Of a DNA stretch of 64,000 nucleotides, positions 24,428 to 33,829 are shown piece after piece (the first letter of the stretch is position 1; every line of letters begins with the position of its first letter). The notes beneath the pieces were generated by a model. It was not told where the DNA came from, searched no databases, and was given only the letters and a program-made list of their open reading frames with translations. A program made the translations under genes and the position numbers. This DNA comes from Candidatus Saccharimonadota bacterium (GTDB lineage Bacteria > Patescibacteriota > Saccharimonadia > Saccharimonadales > Saccharimonadaceae): NCBI GenBank assembly GCA_028288995.1, contig JAQGHF010000003.1, positions 1-64,000 on the forward strand, given 5' to 3'.

Positions 24428-25489
24428 TTAGCGGATATCGTTGATGGCTTTAAAAGGAGAGCTACGATTGTAGAGCGCAACGCGTTCCGCAATTTGCTGC
24501 TCACGGCGCGCTTTTGCTTCTGCACGTAACTGTTCAACATTCACTGTGCCGGGTAATGGCTTTGCGTGTAAAGGAACTCCTGCATTCTTATGCATAACGG
24601 TCTGGATTGGAGTTGGTTCAACGATTTCAGCAATCGGCAAAGGCGCAAGCTCTGACAACTTACGCGAACGACTCGCAAAGAACTCAGTCACTAGTTGGTC
24701 ATCAAGTGCAATCTCTTCGGCAGTCAACGGAACGATAACTGGCAGCGCAACTCGTTTGTGGCGCGTTGCAAGATGACGAATAACAATCATCGCCACAGAT
24801 AAGTTGTAGAGGATAACGATTGGACTTGCGATTAAGAGACAGGTAGTAATATCCATCGCGAATGGCACAATCAAACTTACCAATAGTCCACCAAGCACGA
24901 CATACTTTTCTGCAGAGAACAACTTCCTTGGTGAAATCGGCTTAATGCGATCAATGATAACCATAAGGAGCGGTATTTGGAACACAATGATAAACGTCAC
25001 AATGGCATTAATCACAAAGTTCAAATAGTTATTGGCATCAATCAGCGCAGACAAACCTGCGACCTGGAACCCAGCGAAGAATTTCAATGCGCCTGGAAGG
25101 ATCCCATAAAAAGCGAATAACGCACCGGCGATTGCCAGAAAAATAGAAGCAATCGTGTAAAAAACAACTCGTCGTATTGAGAGCTTCTCTTTAAAAACCG
25201 GCTGTATGAACATGATGAGTTGGAAAATAATAAATGGTACCGCAGCAAGGATACCGACCATCGATGAAACTTTTAGGACGAAGTTAAAGCTGCCCGCAGG
25301 GGTACTGTAGTAAAGGTTTCCACCAAGTGGTGAACGAAGCCATTCAAGAATCGGGGTGTAAAATATATAGCCCAACGTTCCACCAACAATAAGAACAACT
25401 GCGCACACGATAATACGCGTACGCAGCTCGCGGATATGATCCATCAGAACCTGTCCGTCGGTCGGAACTGTAGTTGACCGCTTCTTCAC
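24428..25489 (-). CDS. tatC: Sec-independent protein translocase TatC
   Basis: DHIRELRTRIIVCAVVLIVGGTLGY..., six-TM pattern. Confidence 0.93.
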   Translation of the reverse strand: MKKRSTTVPTDGQVLMDHIRELRTRIIVCAVVLIVGGTLGYIFYTPILEWLRSPLGGNLYYSTPAGSFNFVLKVSSMVGILAAVPFIIFQLIMFIQPVFKEKLSIRRVVFYTIASIFLAIAGALFAFYGILPGALKFFAGFQVAGLSALIDANNYLNFVINAIVTFIIVFQIPLLMVIIDRIKPISPRKLFSAEKYVVLGGLLVSLIVPFAMDITTCLLIASPIVILYNLSVAMIVIRHLATRHKRVALPVIVPLTAEEIALDDQLVTEFFASRSRKLSELAPLPIAEIVEPTPIQTVMHKNAGVPLHAKPLPGTVNVEQLRAEAKARREQQIAERVALYNRSSPFKAINDIR

Positions 25490-25526
25490 CTTTACCGCTA
25501 AGCCCCTAAAGATTATTTTCTTTGAA

Positions 25527-25724
25527 TTATTTTTTCTTCGCTGTTGCAGCAGACTTTTTCTTAGCTTCTGGCTCTTCAGGAAGACCGTCGCTAAATCCTT
25601 TTTTCAGCTCTTTTGCTGACTGGCCAATACCACGTGCTAGTTCTGGCAACTTTCTTGCCCCGACGAATAGAAGAATGATGACCAAAACGATCAGCAGAAT
25701 AATCTCTATTTTTCCAAAACCCAT
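25527..25724 (-). CDS. tatA: Sec-independent protein translocase TatA/B
   Basis: MGFGKIEIILLIVLVIILLFVGARKLPELARGIGQSAKELKKGF. Confidence 0.95.
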   Translation of the reverse strand: MGFGKIEIILLIVLVIILLFVGARKLPELARGIGQSAKELKKGFSDGLPEEPEAKKKSAATAKKK

Positions 25725-25795
25725 GTTGTTTCCCTCTCTTTAATGCTGACTAAACTATAAGCGATATATAGTAATTATGCAATACACTCGACCTC

Positions 25796-28273
25796 TTAAC
25801 GACTCGTTTCAACGTAGAGACGATTGACACCTATCGTCAAATCCCCTGAGACTGTGTTGGTGCCACCTCCACAGTAGGCGACTGCCGTGAGCAACGTATT
25901 ACTCGTAGGAGTATCGCCGGTAACCGAGCCCTCAGCAAGCGTTGCGCCAGTATCTGTTCGCTCAAGTCGATAGTATATCGTACCGCTCCCAGATGGATTC
26001 CATATATACGCATCGTAGCCTGTGTTGTTTGTCGCAAGTGTTCCCTGCCCGGAAATCGCTTCTTTTGTTGCGGTTCCTGCCGCGTCATTATGCATAAAAG
26101 TAAACGCGCTGTCCGTTGAATCAAATCCAAATCCACACATATTGATCAAAGACGATGGTTCACTAGTTGTAATAACCGTGTTTGGAGTTAAGCCAATGAA
26201 CGCCCTGCCTCCAGTCTTTATTGAATCGAAGCCAAAGCGACATGTGTAAAAAAATCCACCAATTCCTTGGTCAAATCCCATCAGGAACATTACATCCGAA
26301 CTAAGTCCTGCCTGAGTGTTAGCTCCTGTTGTTGCAAAAGTCGAGCGACGCATTGCGGTATAGACATTAGTCGTTGTTGGTAGCACCTGAGCTGGTGATC
26401 CAGTGAAACTACCTGCTGAACCAGTCCATATACCCACGGTCGAACTTGGTGTCCAGCTTACGAAGCTATTTTGCCACAATGATGCCTGTACCGCTTCGTA
26501 ATCGCCACCTGGGTCTTGTTTCATAAGTTGCATTTTGCCACCAATACGTTGGGAATATAGCCCTAAGGTTGAGACTGCAGGTACCGTCGGTGTTGCACTG
26601 ACGATACCTAATTGTAGCCCTGGACCGTTTGATCCGGTGATACTCAGCGTGTCCTGAGCGCGCACCCAAGTAAGGTCAGTAGAACTTGAGATCGCACCGT
26701 TATTATTCGAGGCAATCTGCGCAGTATTCACACTTGGAGCAGCAAAATTCGCTTTTATTGTTGCGTCTGCTGCATAGAGTCGCCATCCAACTTTATCGTC
26801 ATACTGCAGCATTTCACCGGGCGCAAGTGGAGTAAGCGGCGTCAGCAGATAACTCGAACTCACTTGTTGTTTGCTTAACGACACGTTGTTAGTCTGTGTG
26901 CCGTTATTAACAACTGTTAGCTGTTTTAGTTCACGCTGCTGCGTACTGCTTAGGGCGATGAGTGCAGGCCACATAGCCTTCTGTGGATCTATCTGAAATA
27001 TAACATCAACAAAGTAAAGTGTTGTGCTATCGGAAGAAGCTGGAAACGTTCCACTCGTGGACGTATGCGTGAAACGACCGGGATTGCCAAAGCTTACACT
27101 AAGCGGACCTGAATGTTTAAAGTTACCGCCGAAGTATGAAGAGGGAGGTGTTCTCGAATAATTACCGTCAGGTGTGTAGTACGAGACGATGTAGTTACTT
27201 CCATTTGTCAGTGTGACAGGAGTGGACAGGTACTGTGTTTGCCAACCACTTGCTGTTTCGTTCACAAAAGTGACCGATGCAAGAAGCGTGCCACCACTTG
27301 ACCATAAATGCCCGTCTTTACTTGCGGTACTCGCTCCTACTCCTTTGTAATAGCGGATTGCCGTTACTGTTCCGCTAGCACCTGCGGTGAACGTGAGTCC
27401 CAATTCAAGTGAAGAAGTATCGGTAGGAGTATTTTCATTGAGCGGTGTTTCATCACTGAATATCGTCGATCCCACGCCTAGCTGCAGCTTTGTATCCCAA
27501 GCTGACATTACTGTCGTACCCGCTGAATTGATATCGATGTACGTCGCCGAACTATCAATCGAGACTGTTTTTGCCGCAGGTATCCCTATCTGTATGCCTT
27601 GTCCGTTATTTGCCTGCGCGTTCACGTAGGTAAAGCGTACGTCACTCGTCGCACCAGCAGGCGAAACGTCACGCACAACTCCAACGGCCGTCGTTTGAAT
27701 ATCTATTGTTCCATTTTGTGCAAAATATTTCCATTTCTGAGCACCTGTCATACTGACAATGTCCCCTTCATCTGGTGTCGTGCGTTCGGTAGCAAATGAA
27801 AGGACAAGTGTGTGATCAGTCGTCGTCGTGATTGACGGAGCAACCGTATCTGTTGACGTTGTTGGCGTAATTGAAGCACGTGCCATCGTTGTTCCGATAA
27901 TCCAACTGCTGACGACATCACTTCCAGAACCCCAAAATAGTGTGCCATCACTTGAAATAACACCTGCACTCAGTAGAACTGTGTACGAAGTGTCACCGAC
28001 TGCGCGTAATTTACCGTAAATGACAGTATTTTGAGTACCAGTCAATGTCATTGGTTGCAACACAGTCCACCCGCTGGGTGTTGTTGCAGTAATACCATTA
28101 AACGTGACGACAACAATGATCATCCAATCACCAACAGCAATCGTGCCATCTGGCGTCAATGTCACGCCTGTGCCCACCCCAACAGCATGCATAAAGCCTT
28201 TTCGTGTCGGCGCAGCAAGACCTGTTACGGTGTTTAACTGTAGTGTTTGAGTTGGGTCTTTAAGGATAATCAT
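25796..28273 (-). CDS. Large phage-tail-fibre-like modular protein (825 aa)
   Basis: N-term MIILK; C-terminal module GKMQLMKQDPGGDYEAVQASLWQNSF...GGFFYTCRFGFDS...RAFIGL...NRLYVETSR shared with ORF 28292-29626. Confidence 0.75.
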   Translation of the reverse strand: MIILKDPTQTLQLNTVTGLAAPTRKGFMHAVGVGTGVTLTPDGTIAVGDWMIIVVVTFNGITATTPSGWTVLQPMTLTGTQNTVIYGKLRAVGDTSYTVLLSAGVISSDGTLFWGSGSDVVSSWIIGTTMARASITPTTSTDTVAPSITTTTDHTLVLSFATERTTPDEGDIVSMTGAQKWKYFAQNGTIDIQTTAVGVVRDVSPAGATSDVRFTYVNAQANNGQGIQIGIPAAKTVSIDSSATYIDINSAGTTVMSAWDTKLQLGVGSTIFSDETPLNENTPTDTSSLELGLTFTAGASGTVTAIRYYKGVGASTASKDGHLWSSGGTLLASVTFVNETASGWQTQYLSTPVTLTNGSNYIVSYYTPDGNYSRTPPSSYFGGNFKHSGPLSVSFGNPGRFTHTSTSGTFPASSDSTTLYFVDVIFQIDPQKAMWPALIALSSTQQRELKQLTVVNNGTQTNNVSLSKQQVSSSYLLTPLTPLAPGEMLQYDDKVGWRLYAADATIKANFAAPSVNTAQIASNNNGAISSSTDLTWVRAQDTLSITGSNGPGLQLGIVSATPTVPAVSTLGLYSQRIGGKMQLMKQDPGGDYEAVQASLWQNSFVSWTPSSTVGIWTGSAGSFTGSPAQVLPTTTNVYTAMRRSTFATTGANTQAGLSSDVMFLMGFDQGIGGFFYTCRFGFDSIKTGGRAFIGLTPNTVITTSEPSSLINMCGFGFDSTDSAFTFMHNDAAGTATKEAISGQGTLATNNTGYDAYIWNPSGSGTIYYRLERTDTGATLAEGSVTGDTPTSNTLLTAVAYCGGGTNTVSGDLTIGVNRLYVETSR

Positions 28274-28291
28274 GTGCGTACCATCCAGATG

Positions 28292-29626
28292 TTATCGGTT
28301 AGTTTCGATATACATACGATTGATTCCAATTGCAGCAATACCCGCAGTTGCCGCAACGTTTCCAATAGCAGCAATTCCGTACAAGAAAGTTGTGTTGACT
28401 GGCAATGTGGTCGTCGTTGAGCTATCAACAATGACAGTCCCCGTGAGGGCATTCTCGAGTCGATAATACACAGTCGTATCATTTGGACGAGCATAGATAT
28501 ACGCATCGTATGCGTTGCCTGTCGCAAGTGCAGGTTGTCCGCCGATAGTATCTTTTGTCACTGTTGTCGTGCCGTCAACGTGCATAAAAGTAATAGCCGT
28601 ATCAGCGGTGTTAATACCAAAGCCAATCGTGTTTGCAACAGATGTTGGGTCGACTGTCACAATATTACCCGTATTACCACTCACCGAAGCTGTAAGACCA
28701 ATAAAAAGACGATTGGCCGTCGTCCAACTAGTGAATCCAAATCGACATGCAAAGAAAAAGCCGCCCATTCCTGCCGCTGCGCCTCTAAAGAACATCGGCT
28801 CCGTCGTAATACCAGATTGCTGGTTTGCTGTTGCAGTGTTTGTATATACCATCCGGCGCATCGCCGTATATGAACTTGTTGTTGTCTGGGCGGGAGATGA
28901 GGCTGTTGTTTGTACACCCGCTGTCCCCATAAAAGTACCGGCAGTTGTCGAAGGTCCACAGGTAAAAAGTATGAAACTGTTCTGCCACAAAGCTGCCTGC
29001 ACCGCCTCATTGTCGCCAGACGGATCTTGTTTCATAAGTTGCATTTTACCAGCGATAGCCTGTGAATAGATCTCGAGTGTACTTGCGGGTGGAACTGCAG
29101 GCACTGACGATACGGCGCCTAGCTGAAGTTGTGCATTGGAACCAGTAATCAAGAGTGTATCTGATGCATTCGTCCACGTGAGACCTGGGTCACCCGAAAG
29201 TGCGCCAGCATTATTAAACATCACCTGAGTTGTAGAGCCCGGTGCCGTCTGCGAAGTTTTCAGCGCTCCTGTCGATGAATAGTACAGCCAGCCTTGACCA
29301 TCAAGGTACTGAATTGTTTCACCAGCCAGAAGTGTTGCCGTTGGCAGCAAGGTATACGTTGTTGCGCTAATAAGTTTCTGTACTAAGACGTTATTCGAAA
29401 GTGTTGCATGACGATTCGTAATCGTCACAAGTTTTATCTGTCTCTGCGTCGCTGCGACAGGTGCAGCCACCATACTAGTTGTTGTTGCAGTCGAAATAGT
29501 GCCCTCACTCGAAGATGGTGAATACGTTGTCGTCGCAAGATCAGCGAAAGAAATCGAATAATCAATATTTGCTGTCGATGAAGTAACGATCTGCAAGCTT
29601 TCGGTGGTAGCCTTTAATATAATCAT
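28292..29626 (-). CDS. Phage-tail-fibre-like modular protein
   Basis: MIILKATTESLQI... N-terminus shared with ORF 38917-40290; C-terminus shared with ORF 25796-28273. Confidence 0.75.
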   Translation of the reverse strand: MIILKATTESLQIVTSSTANIDYSISFADLATTTYSPSSSEGTISTATTTSMVAAPVAATQRQIKLVTITNRHATLSNNVLVQKLISATTYTLLPTATLLAGETIQYLDGQGWLYYSSTGALKTSQTAPGSTTQVMFNNAGALSGDPGLTWTNASDTLLITGSNAQLQLGAVSSVPAVPPASTLEIYSQAIAGKMQLMKQDPSGDNEAVQAALWQNSFILFTCGPSTTAGTFMGTAGVQTTASSPAQTTTSSYTAMRRMVYTNTATANQQSGITTEPMFFRGAAAGMGGFFFACRFGFTSWTTANRLFIGLTASVSGNTGNIVTVDPTSVANTIGFGINTADTAITFMHVDGTTTVTKDTIGGQPALATGNAYDAYIYARPNDTTVYYRLENALTGTVIVDSSTTTTLPVNTTFLYGIAAIGNVAATAGIAAIGINRMYIETNR

Positions 29627-29638
29627 CTAATACTTATC

Positions 29639-30118
29639 CTAAATTCTCATTGAACTAATTACCATGACTTGCTGCTGGGTTAGTCCGCCACCGCCGCCGG
29701 CTGCAGGTGCCCATGTTGGCACACCACTCGAAACGGTCAGTACCTGTGAGGTTGATCCGACAGGAAGGCGCACCAAGTCAGCGGTACTATTACGGTAATA
29801 AAGATCACCGCTGGCACCCGAAGTATCGTCCACCGCAAGAATTGTCATACGAGTTGGGCCTGTTGTTTGCGTGTAATACAAACGATTTGTCACGAACTCT
29901 ACTGCTCCAACTTCAGCTGTCGTCAGGAGGCTTCCAGAGGTAAACTTTAATGGCGCAGTGTTAGCTGATGGCGTACCGGCACGAATTGTAATCGTCTGGT
30001 GACCACCGTTAACAGCGTTGTCGGTAGTATCATTGTAATGTTCTTTTCCAAGGAAATTATTAAGAATAGCCCCCCACTGACCATCATCACCATTCACAAC
30101 TGGAAGTCGCTGGACCAT
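29639..30118 (-). CDS. Small tail-fibre-like protein with RLPxxxxDxGxWGxILNxFL motif
   Basis: MVQRLPVVNGDDGQWGAILNNFLGKEHYNDTTDN; resembles ORF 545-1036. Confidence 0.7.
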   Translation of the reverse strand: MVQRLPVVNGDDGQWGAILNNFLGKEHYNDTTDNAVNGGHQTITIRAGTPSANTAPLKFTSGSLLTTAEVGAVEFVTNRLYYTQTTGPTRMTILAVDDTSGASGDLYYRNSTADLVRLPVGSTSQVLTVSSGVPTWAPAAGGGGGLTQQQVMVISSMRI

Positions 30119-30213
30119 CCCTGAATAACTCCTGAATAATTCCTATACTCTTGACTTTAGTATAGCCGTCCGGCACTAAAATGAAAAGATGATGATTATG
30201 GTAAGCTGTGAAT

Positions 30214-31104
30214 ATGAAATATAAGGTGAGAAGTTGGCTCCTCGCAGTGGTCGTATTGTCTGTGTCGGCGGTAATGCCAACACATGCAGCACCCTCACCT
30301 GAACGCAGTCTGGGTATCAGTCCACTTCGTAATGAGTTGACGATATCACCGGGTACTTCTTTTGATGGAAGATTAACACTCACCAACAGTGGTAAGAGCA
30401 CACTCTCAGTCACGATGGATGCCGAAGTGTTTTCCGTAACAGATGAAGCCTACAATTACTCATTTGATCCAGCAGGTAAAGGTGTTGACTGGGTGAGCTT
30501 TGGAGATACCTCTGTCACCATAGATCCCGGCAAATCAACCACCATTTCCTATAAAGTAGCAGTTCCTATCGACAGTGAACCTGGTGGTCGCTATGTAAGT
30601 CTTTTTGCCTCAAGTAGCCCAACTACAGCCGCAAGTGGCGTCATCTCGATCAACCGTGTCGCTTCTTTGCTTTATATCACTGTCGCGGGTGATGTCACTC
30701 GAACGGGAAAAGTGCTGACATTCAACAGCCCACTTTTGGCATTCGGCAATCCAACATGGACAGCAGCGCTACAAAATAGTGGATCGACTCATTTTCATAG
30801 TCTCTATAGTGTGAGTGTCACGTCGTTATTTGGAGGAAGCGCCCTTACCTCTACTCAAGGTGATTCGCTCATCCTGCCCTCGTCCGTGCGTCTTCTATCG
30901 CAAGTAATTCCCTACCCACAGTGGCTCGGCATCTACCGACTAGACTATACAATCGGCCTTGGTGACGTCCCTGCCCAGCAAGAAACAAAATGGATTCTGT
31001 ATCTTCCCCCAGTACAATCGCTCCTTATACTTGGGATCCTTGTCGGCTTATTTTTCCTTCGACCAAAACAAAAAAAGAAATCAACACCAAAGCACGAAGA
31101 TTAA
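30214..31104 (+). CDS. Secreted, C-terminally anchored Ig-like protein of DUF916/WxLIP type
   Basis: Signal peptide; LGISPLRNELTISPGTSFDGRLTLTNSGKSTLSVTMDAEVF; C-terminal TM then KKK. Confidence 0.65.
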   Translation: MKYKVRSWLLAVVVLSVSAVMPTHAAPSPERSLGISPLRNELTISPGTSFDGRLTLTNSGKSTLSVTMDAEVFSVTDEAYNYSFDPAGKGVDWVSFGDTSVTIDPGKSTTISYKVAVPIDSEPGGRYVSLFASSSPTTAASGVISINRVASLLYITVAGDVTRTGKVLTFNSPLLAFGNPTWTAALQNSGSTHFHSLYSVSVTSLFGGSALTSTQGDSLILPSSVRLLSQVIPYPQWLGIYRLDYTIGLGDVPAQQETKWILYLPPVQSLLILGILVGLFFLRPKQKKKSTPKHED

Positions 31105-31634
31105 GTCGTTTGGGGAACGGCTGTATATATGACTGTCGTGCTATAGCTCCCAGCAGCTTTTGACTGATCAATCATGACACCGTACGTTACTGTCGTTGTA
31201 TCACCGGTTTCAAATGGACCTGTGCCAGTTCGTATAAGAACATCTGTCGTCGTCATACCGACAAAGTTCGTGCTAGCATCTAGGTTATATCCCCAAGTAT
31301 TCGTTGCAAGTGCAGCAGCTGTTCCATTCGCTGATGCAGGTATAGTATTAGCACCGCTGGTCATAGTCGCAGAACTGAGTGCCCGTATGTATAACTTATA
31401 GCCAACCGCATCGGTTGAAACAACGGTGACTGTTCCGGAAGCTGTCCCTAAAGTTGCCGAGCTACTTGGCGTTATAGGAATCGAGACGTTACCGCTCGTA
31501 CTAATGGTTAGGGTCGTTTGTCCGCCGTAAGGAACAACGGCATTATATTTACCTGACCCATACGTCGCCGCATAGCTTGTGGGGGCAGCGATTGCCATTA
31601 TCCCAAATACAGCTAGTATTAATACTATTTTCAT
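31101..31634 (-). CDS. Secreted beta-rich surface protein (WxL-like / donor-strand-like C-terminus)
   Basis: MKIVLILAVFGIMAIAAPTSYAATYGSGKY...; ends VTYGVMIDQSKAAGSYSTTVIYTAVPQTT. Start moved from 31868 to the signal-peptide Met. Confidence 0.7.
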   Translation of the reverse strand: MKIVLILAVFGIMAIAAPTSYAATYGSGKYNAVVPYGGQTTLTISTSGNVSIPITPSSSATLGTASGTVTVVSTDAVGYKLYIRALSSATMTSGANTIPASANGTAAALATNTWGYNLDASTNFVGMTTTDVLIRTGTGPFETGDTTTVTYGVMIDQSKAAGSYSTTVIYTAVPQTT

Positions 31635-31710
31635 ATTGTTTATGTTATGATACCGTAAGATCACAACAAACAAAAGAATTACAACATCTGAAAGCAGAAA
31701 ACAAACCCGT

Positions 31711-32733
31711 ATGAGATCATCAACGAAACTGCAAAGACTTAATTTTCGAATTTTCGCCATCCTTGTCATCGGTGCTGTAATTCTAACATCATTCTCCTCA
31801 CTTGCCTCTGCCGCCCAAGTAACGGGTCGAACCCTGACGATTGGTAGCTCAGTTGCGAGCGCAAACACCAGCTATGCATTCACCTTTACTGTTCCTTCTG
31901 CAACGATCATCAAATCTGCTTCATTCACCGCTTGTACAACTGCCAGTGGTACCTGTACAACACCATCTGGATTCTCTATTTCCAGTTCAACACTTGCATC
32001 ACAACCGACTGGACTCGGTTCAGGAACTGGCTGGACTGCCAACACAGCAACAGCAGGGTCACTTCGTATCCTTAACTCATCGAATGCGACGACACCAAGT
32101 GGGAGCCAGTCAGTCACCTTCAGTACTGTTACAAACCAAAGCACCGCAAACTCAACCTTCTTCGTTCGTATGACTACTTACTCAGACGCAGCATGGACAA
32201 CACCAATCGATACGGGTACTGTTGCCGCTTCGACAGCTGGTCAGATTACCGTCACCGCATCGATTGATGAATCAGTTACCTTTACTCTTGCATCTGCGAC
32301 TGTTCCGCTCGGAACACTAACAACTAGTGCGACAGGTACAGGGACTTCTTCAATGACTGCATCAACGAATGCTGCAAGTGGTTACTCGGTGACAGTGAGC
32401 GGTACCACGCTTACATCTGGTTCAAACACAATTGCTGCACTCGCCTCACCTACAGCATCGACACTCAACACTGCACAGTTTGGTATTAACCTAATGGCCA
32501 ACACAACACCTGCAATTGGTACTGCGGCAAGTGGTAGTGGTACAGGTGTGGCAGCAACTGGGTACGGTACAGCAAACCAATTCAAGTTTGTCAGCGGTGA
32601 CACGGTTGCCTCAGCGACTGTTCCAACGAATAGCAACACATTTACCACAAGTTATATTGCCAACATTAACGGTGCTGCAGCGGCTGGTTCGTATGCAACA
32701 CTCCTCACCTACATCGCCACGGCTAACTACTAA
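31711..32733 (+). CDS. Secreted beta-rich surface protein, paralogue A
   Basis: Signal peptide; ends TTSYIANINGAAAAGSYATLLTYIATANY. Confidence 0.8.
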   Translation: MRSSTKLQRLNFRIFAILVIGAVILTSFSSLASAAQVTGRTLTIGSSVASANTSYAFTFTVPSATIIKSASFTACTTASGTCTTPSGFSISSSTLASQPTGLGSGTGWTANTATAGSLRILNSSNATTPSGSQSVTFSTVTNQSTANSTFFVRMTTYSDAAWTTPIDTGTVAASTAGQITVTASIDESVTFTLASATVPLGTLTTSATGTGTSSMTASTNAASGYSVTVSGTTLTSGSNTIAALASPTASTLNTAQFGINLMANTTPAIGTAASGSGTGVAATGYGTANQFKFVSGDTVASATVPTNSNTFTTSYIANINGAAAAGSYATLLTYIATANY

Positions 32734-32752
32734 TATGATTAGGAGTAACCAC

Positions 32753-33829
32753 ATGAGCACTCTAAGAAGAAAACTAAAATCACTTTCAAAAAGACTGATC
32801 ATGACAGTGAGTATTCTGGTGGTGGCTGCGGCACCGGCTCTCGCAATAGCAGGCGTTGCCGATGCAGCTCAAATGACTGGACGTTCAGTAACCCTTAGTA
32901 CCTCAGCACCAGCCGCAACAGGCGTGACATACGCACTATCAACTGCCGCGCTTCCTACAACAACAGCGGTTAAGTCTCTACAGATTCAATTCTGTACAAC
33001 GCCATCCGGCGCATGTACAACGCCATCTGGATTCTCAGCAAGTAGCTCAACGCTTGCAAGCCAACCAACAGGCCTTGGTGCAGCAACTGGTTGGACTGTG
33101 AACGCTGCAACAGCAGGATCACTTCGCATCGTGAATGCATCAAACGCAACAACAACATCTGGCGCCGTCACAACTACATGGAATGGTGTCGTTAACCCAA
33201 CAGCTACCAACACTACCTTCTACGGCATTATCACTACTTACTCGGATGCAGCATGGACGACTCCACTGGATTCAGGAACGGTTGCACTCAGTACTGCGAC
33301 ACAGATCCAGGTTGCCCTCACCGTCGGTGAAGCATTAACCTTCTGTGCAGGAACTTCGATTACAGGTCAAAACTGTGGCACGATTGCCGGGAACATCGTC
33401 AGCCTCGGTAACGGTTCAACCACTGCAACAGCAAGCGGTACATCAGTTCTTGCCGCATCAACGAATGCAACCAGCGGCTACTCAATTACCGTGAACGGTG
33501 CAACACTTACCTCAGGTGCAAATACAATTACCGCACTCGCAAGTGGTGCAGCTTCGACAGTTGGTACGAAGCAATTTGGTCTCAACCTCGTCAACAACTC
33601 AACTCCATCAGTTGGAACAGCTGTTTCTGGTACTGGTACTGGTGGTGCTGCAACAAACTACGGTACAACGAATACATTCCGCTTCGGAACAGGTGAGACA
33701 ATCGCAACAGTTGGTGTACCAACAAACGCTAACACTTACACTGTCAGCTATATCGCTAACGTTGATGGTGTCACCCCTCCTGGGTCCTACGCATCAAACC
33801 TAACCTACATCGCCACGGCTAATTACTAA
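32753..33829 (+). CDS. Secreted beta-rich surface protein, paralogue B (start corrected from 32516 to ATG 32753)
   Basis: Signal peptide MSTLRRKLKSLSKRLIMTVSILVVAAAPALAIAG; ends TVSYIANVDGVTPPGSYASNLTYIATANY; SD AGGAG. Confidence 0.82.
   Translation: MSTLRRKLKSLSKRLIMTVSILVVAAAPALAIAGVADAAQMTGRSVTLSTSAPAATGVTYALSTAALPTTTAVKSLQIQFCTTPSGACTTPSGFSASSSTLASQPTGLGAATGWTVNAATAGSLRIVNASNATTTSGAVTTTWNGVVNPTATNTTFYGIITTYSDAAWTTPLDSGTVALSTATQIQVALTVGEALTFCAGTSITGQNCGTIAGNIVSLGNGSTTATASGTSVLAASTNATSGYSITVNGATLTSGANTITALASGAASTVGTKQFGLNLVNNSTPSVGTAVSGTGTGGAATNYGTTNTFRFGTGETIATVGVPTNANTYTVSYIANVDGVTPPGSYASNLTYIATANY

Noticed and set aside
28515-29069. 184-aa plus-strand ORF inside the tail-fibre-like gene
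   Set aside because: Low-complexity antisense shadow of a conserved paralogous family.
25796-30118. Intact prophage
   Set aside because: Only fibre-like genes are present; no capsid, portal, terminase, integrase or lysis module.
32516-32752. N-terminal extension of ORF 32516-33829
   Set aside because: Overlaps paralogue A in another frame; the signal peptide begins at ATG 32753 with an AGGAG RBS.
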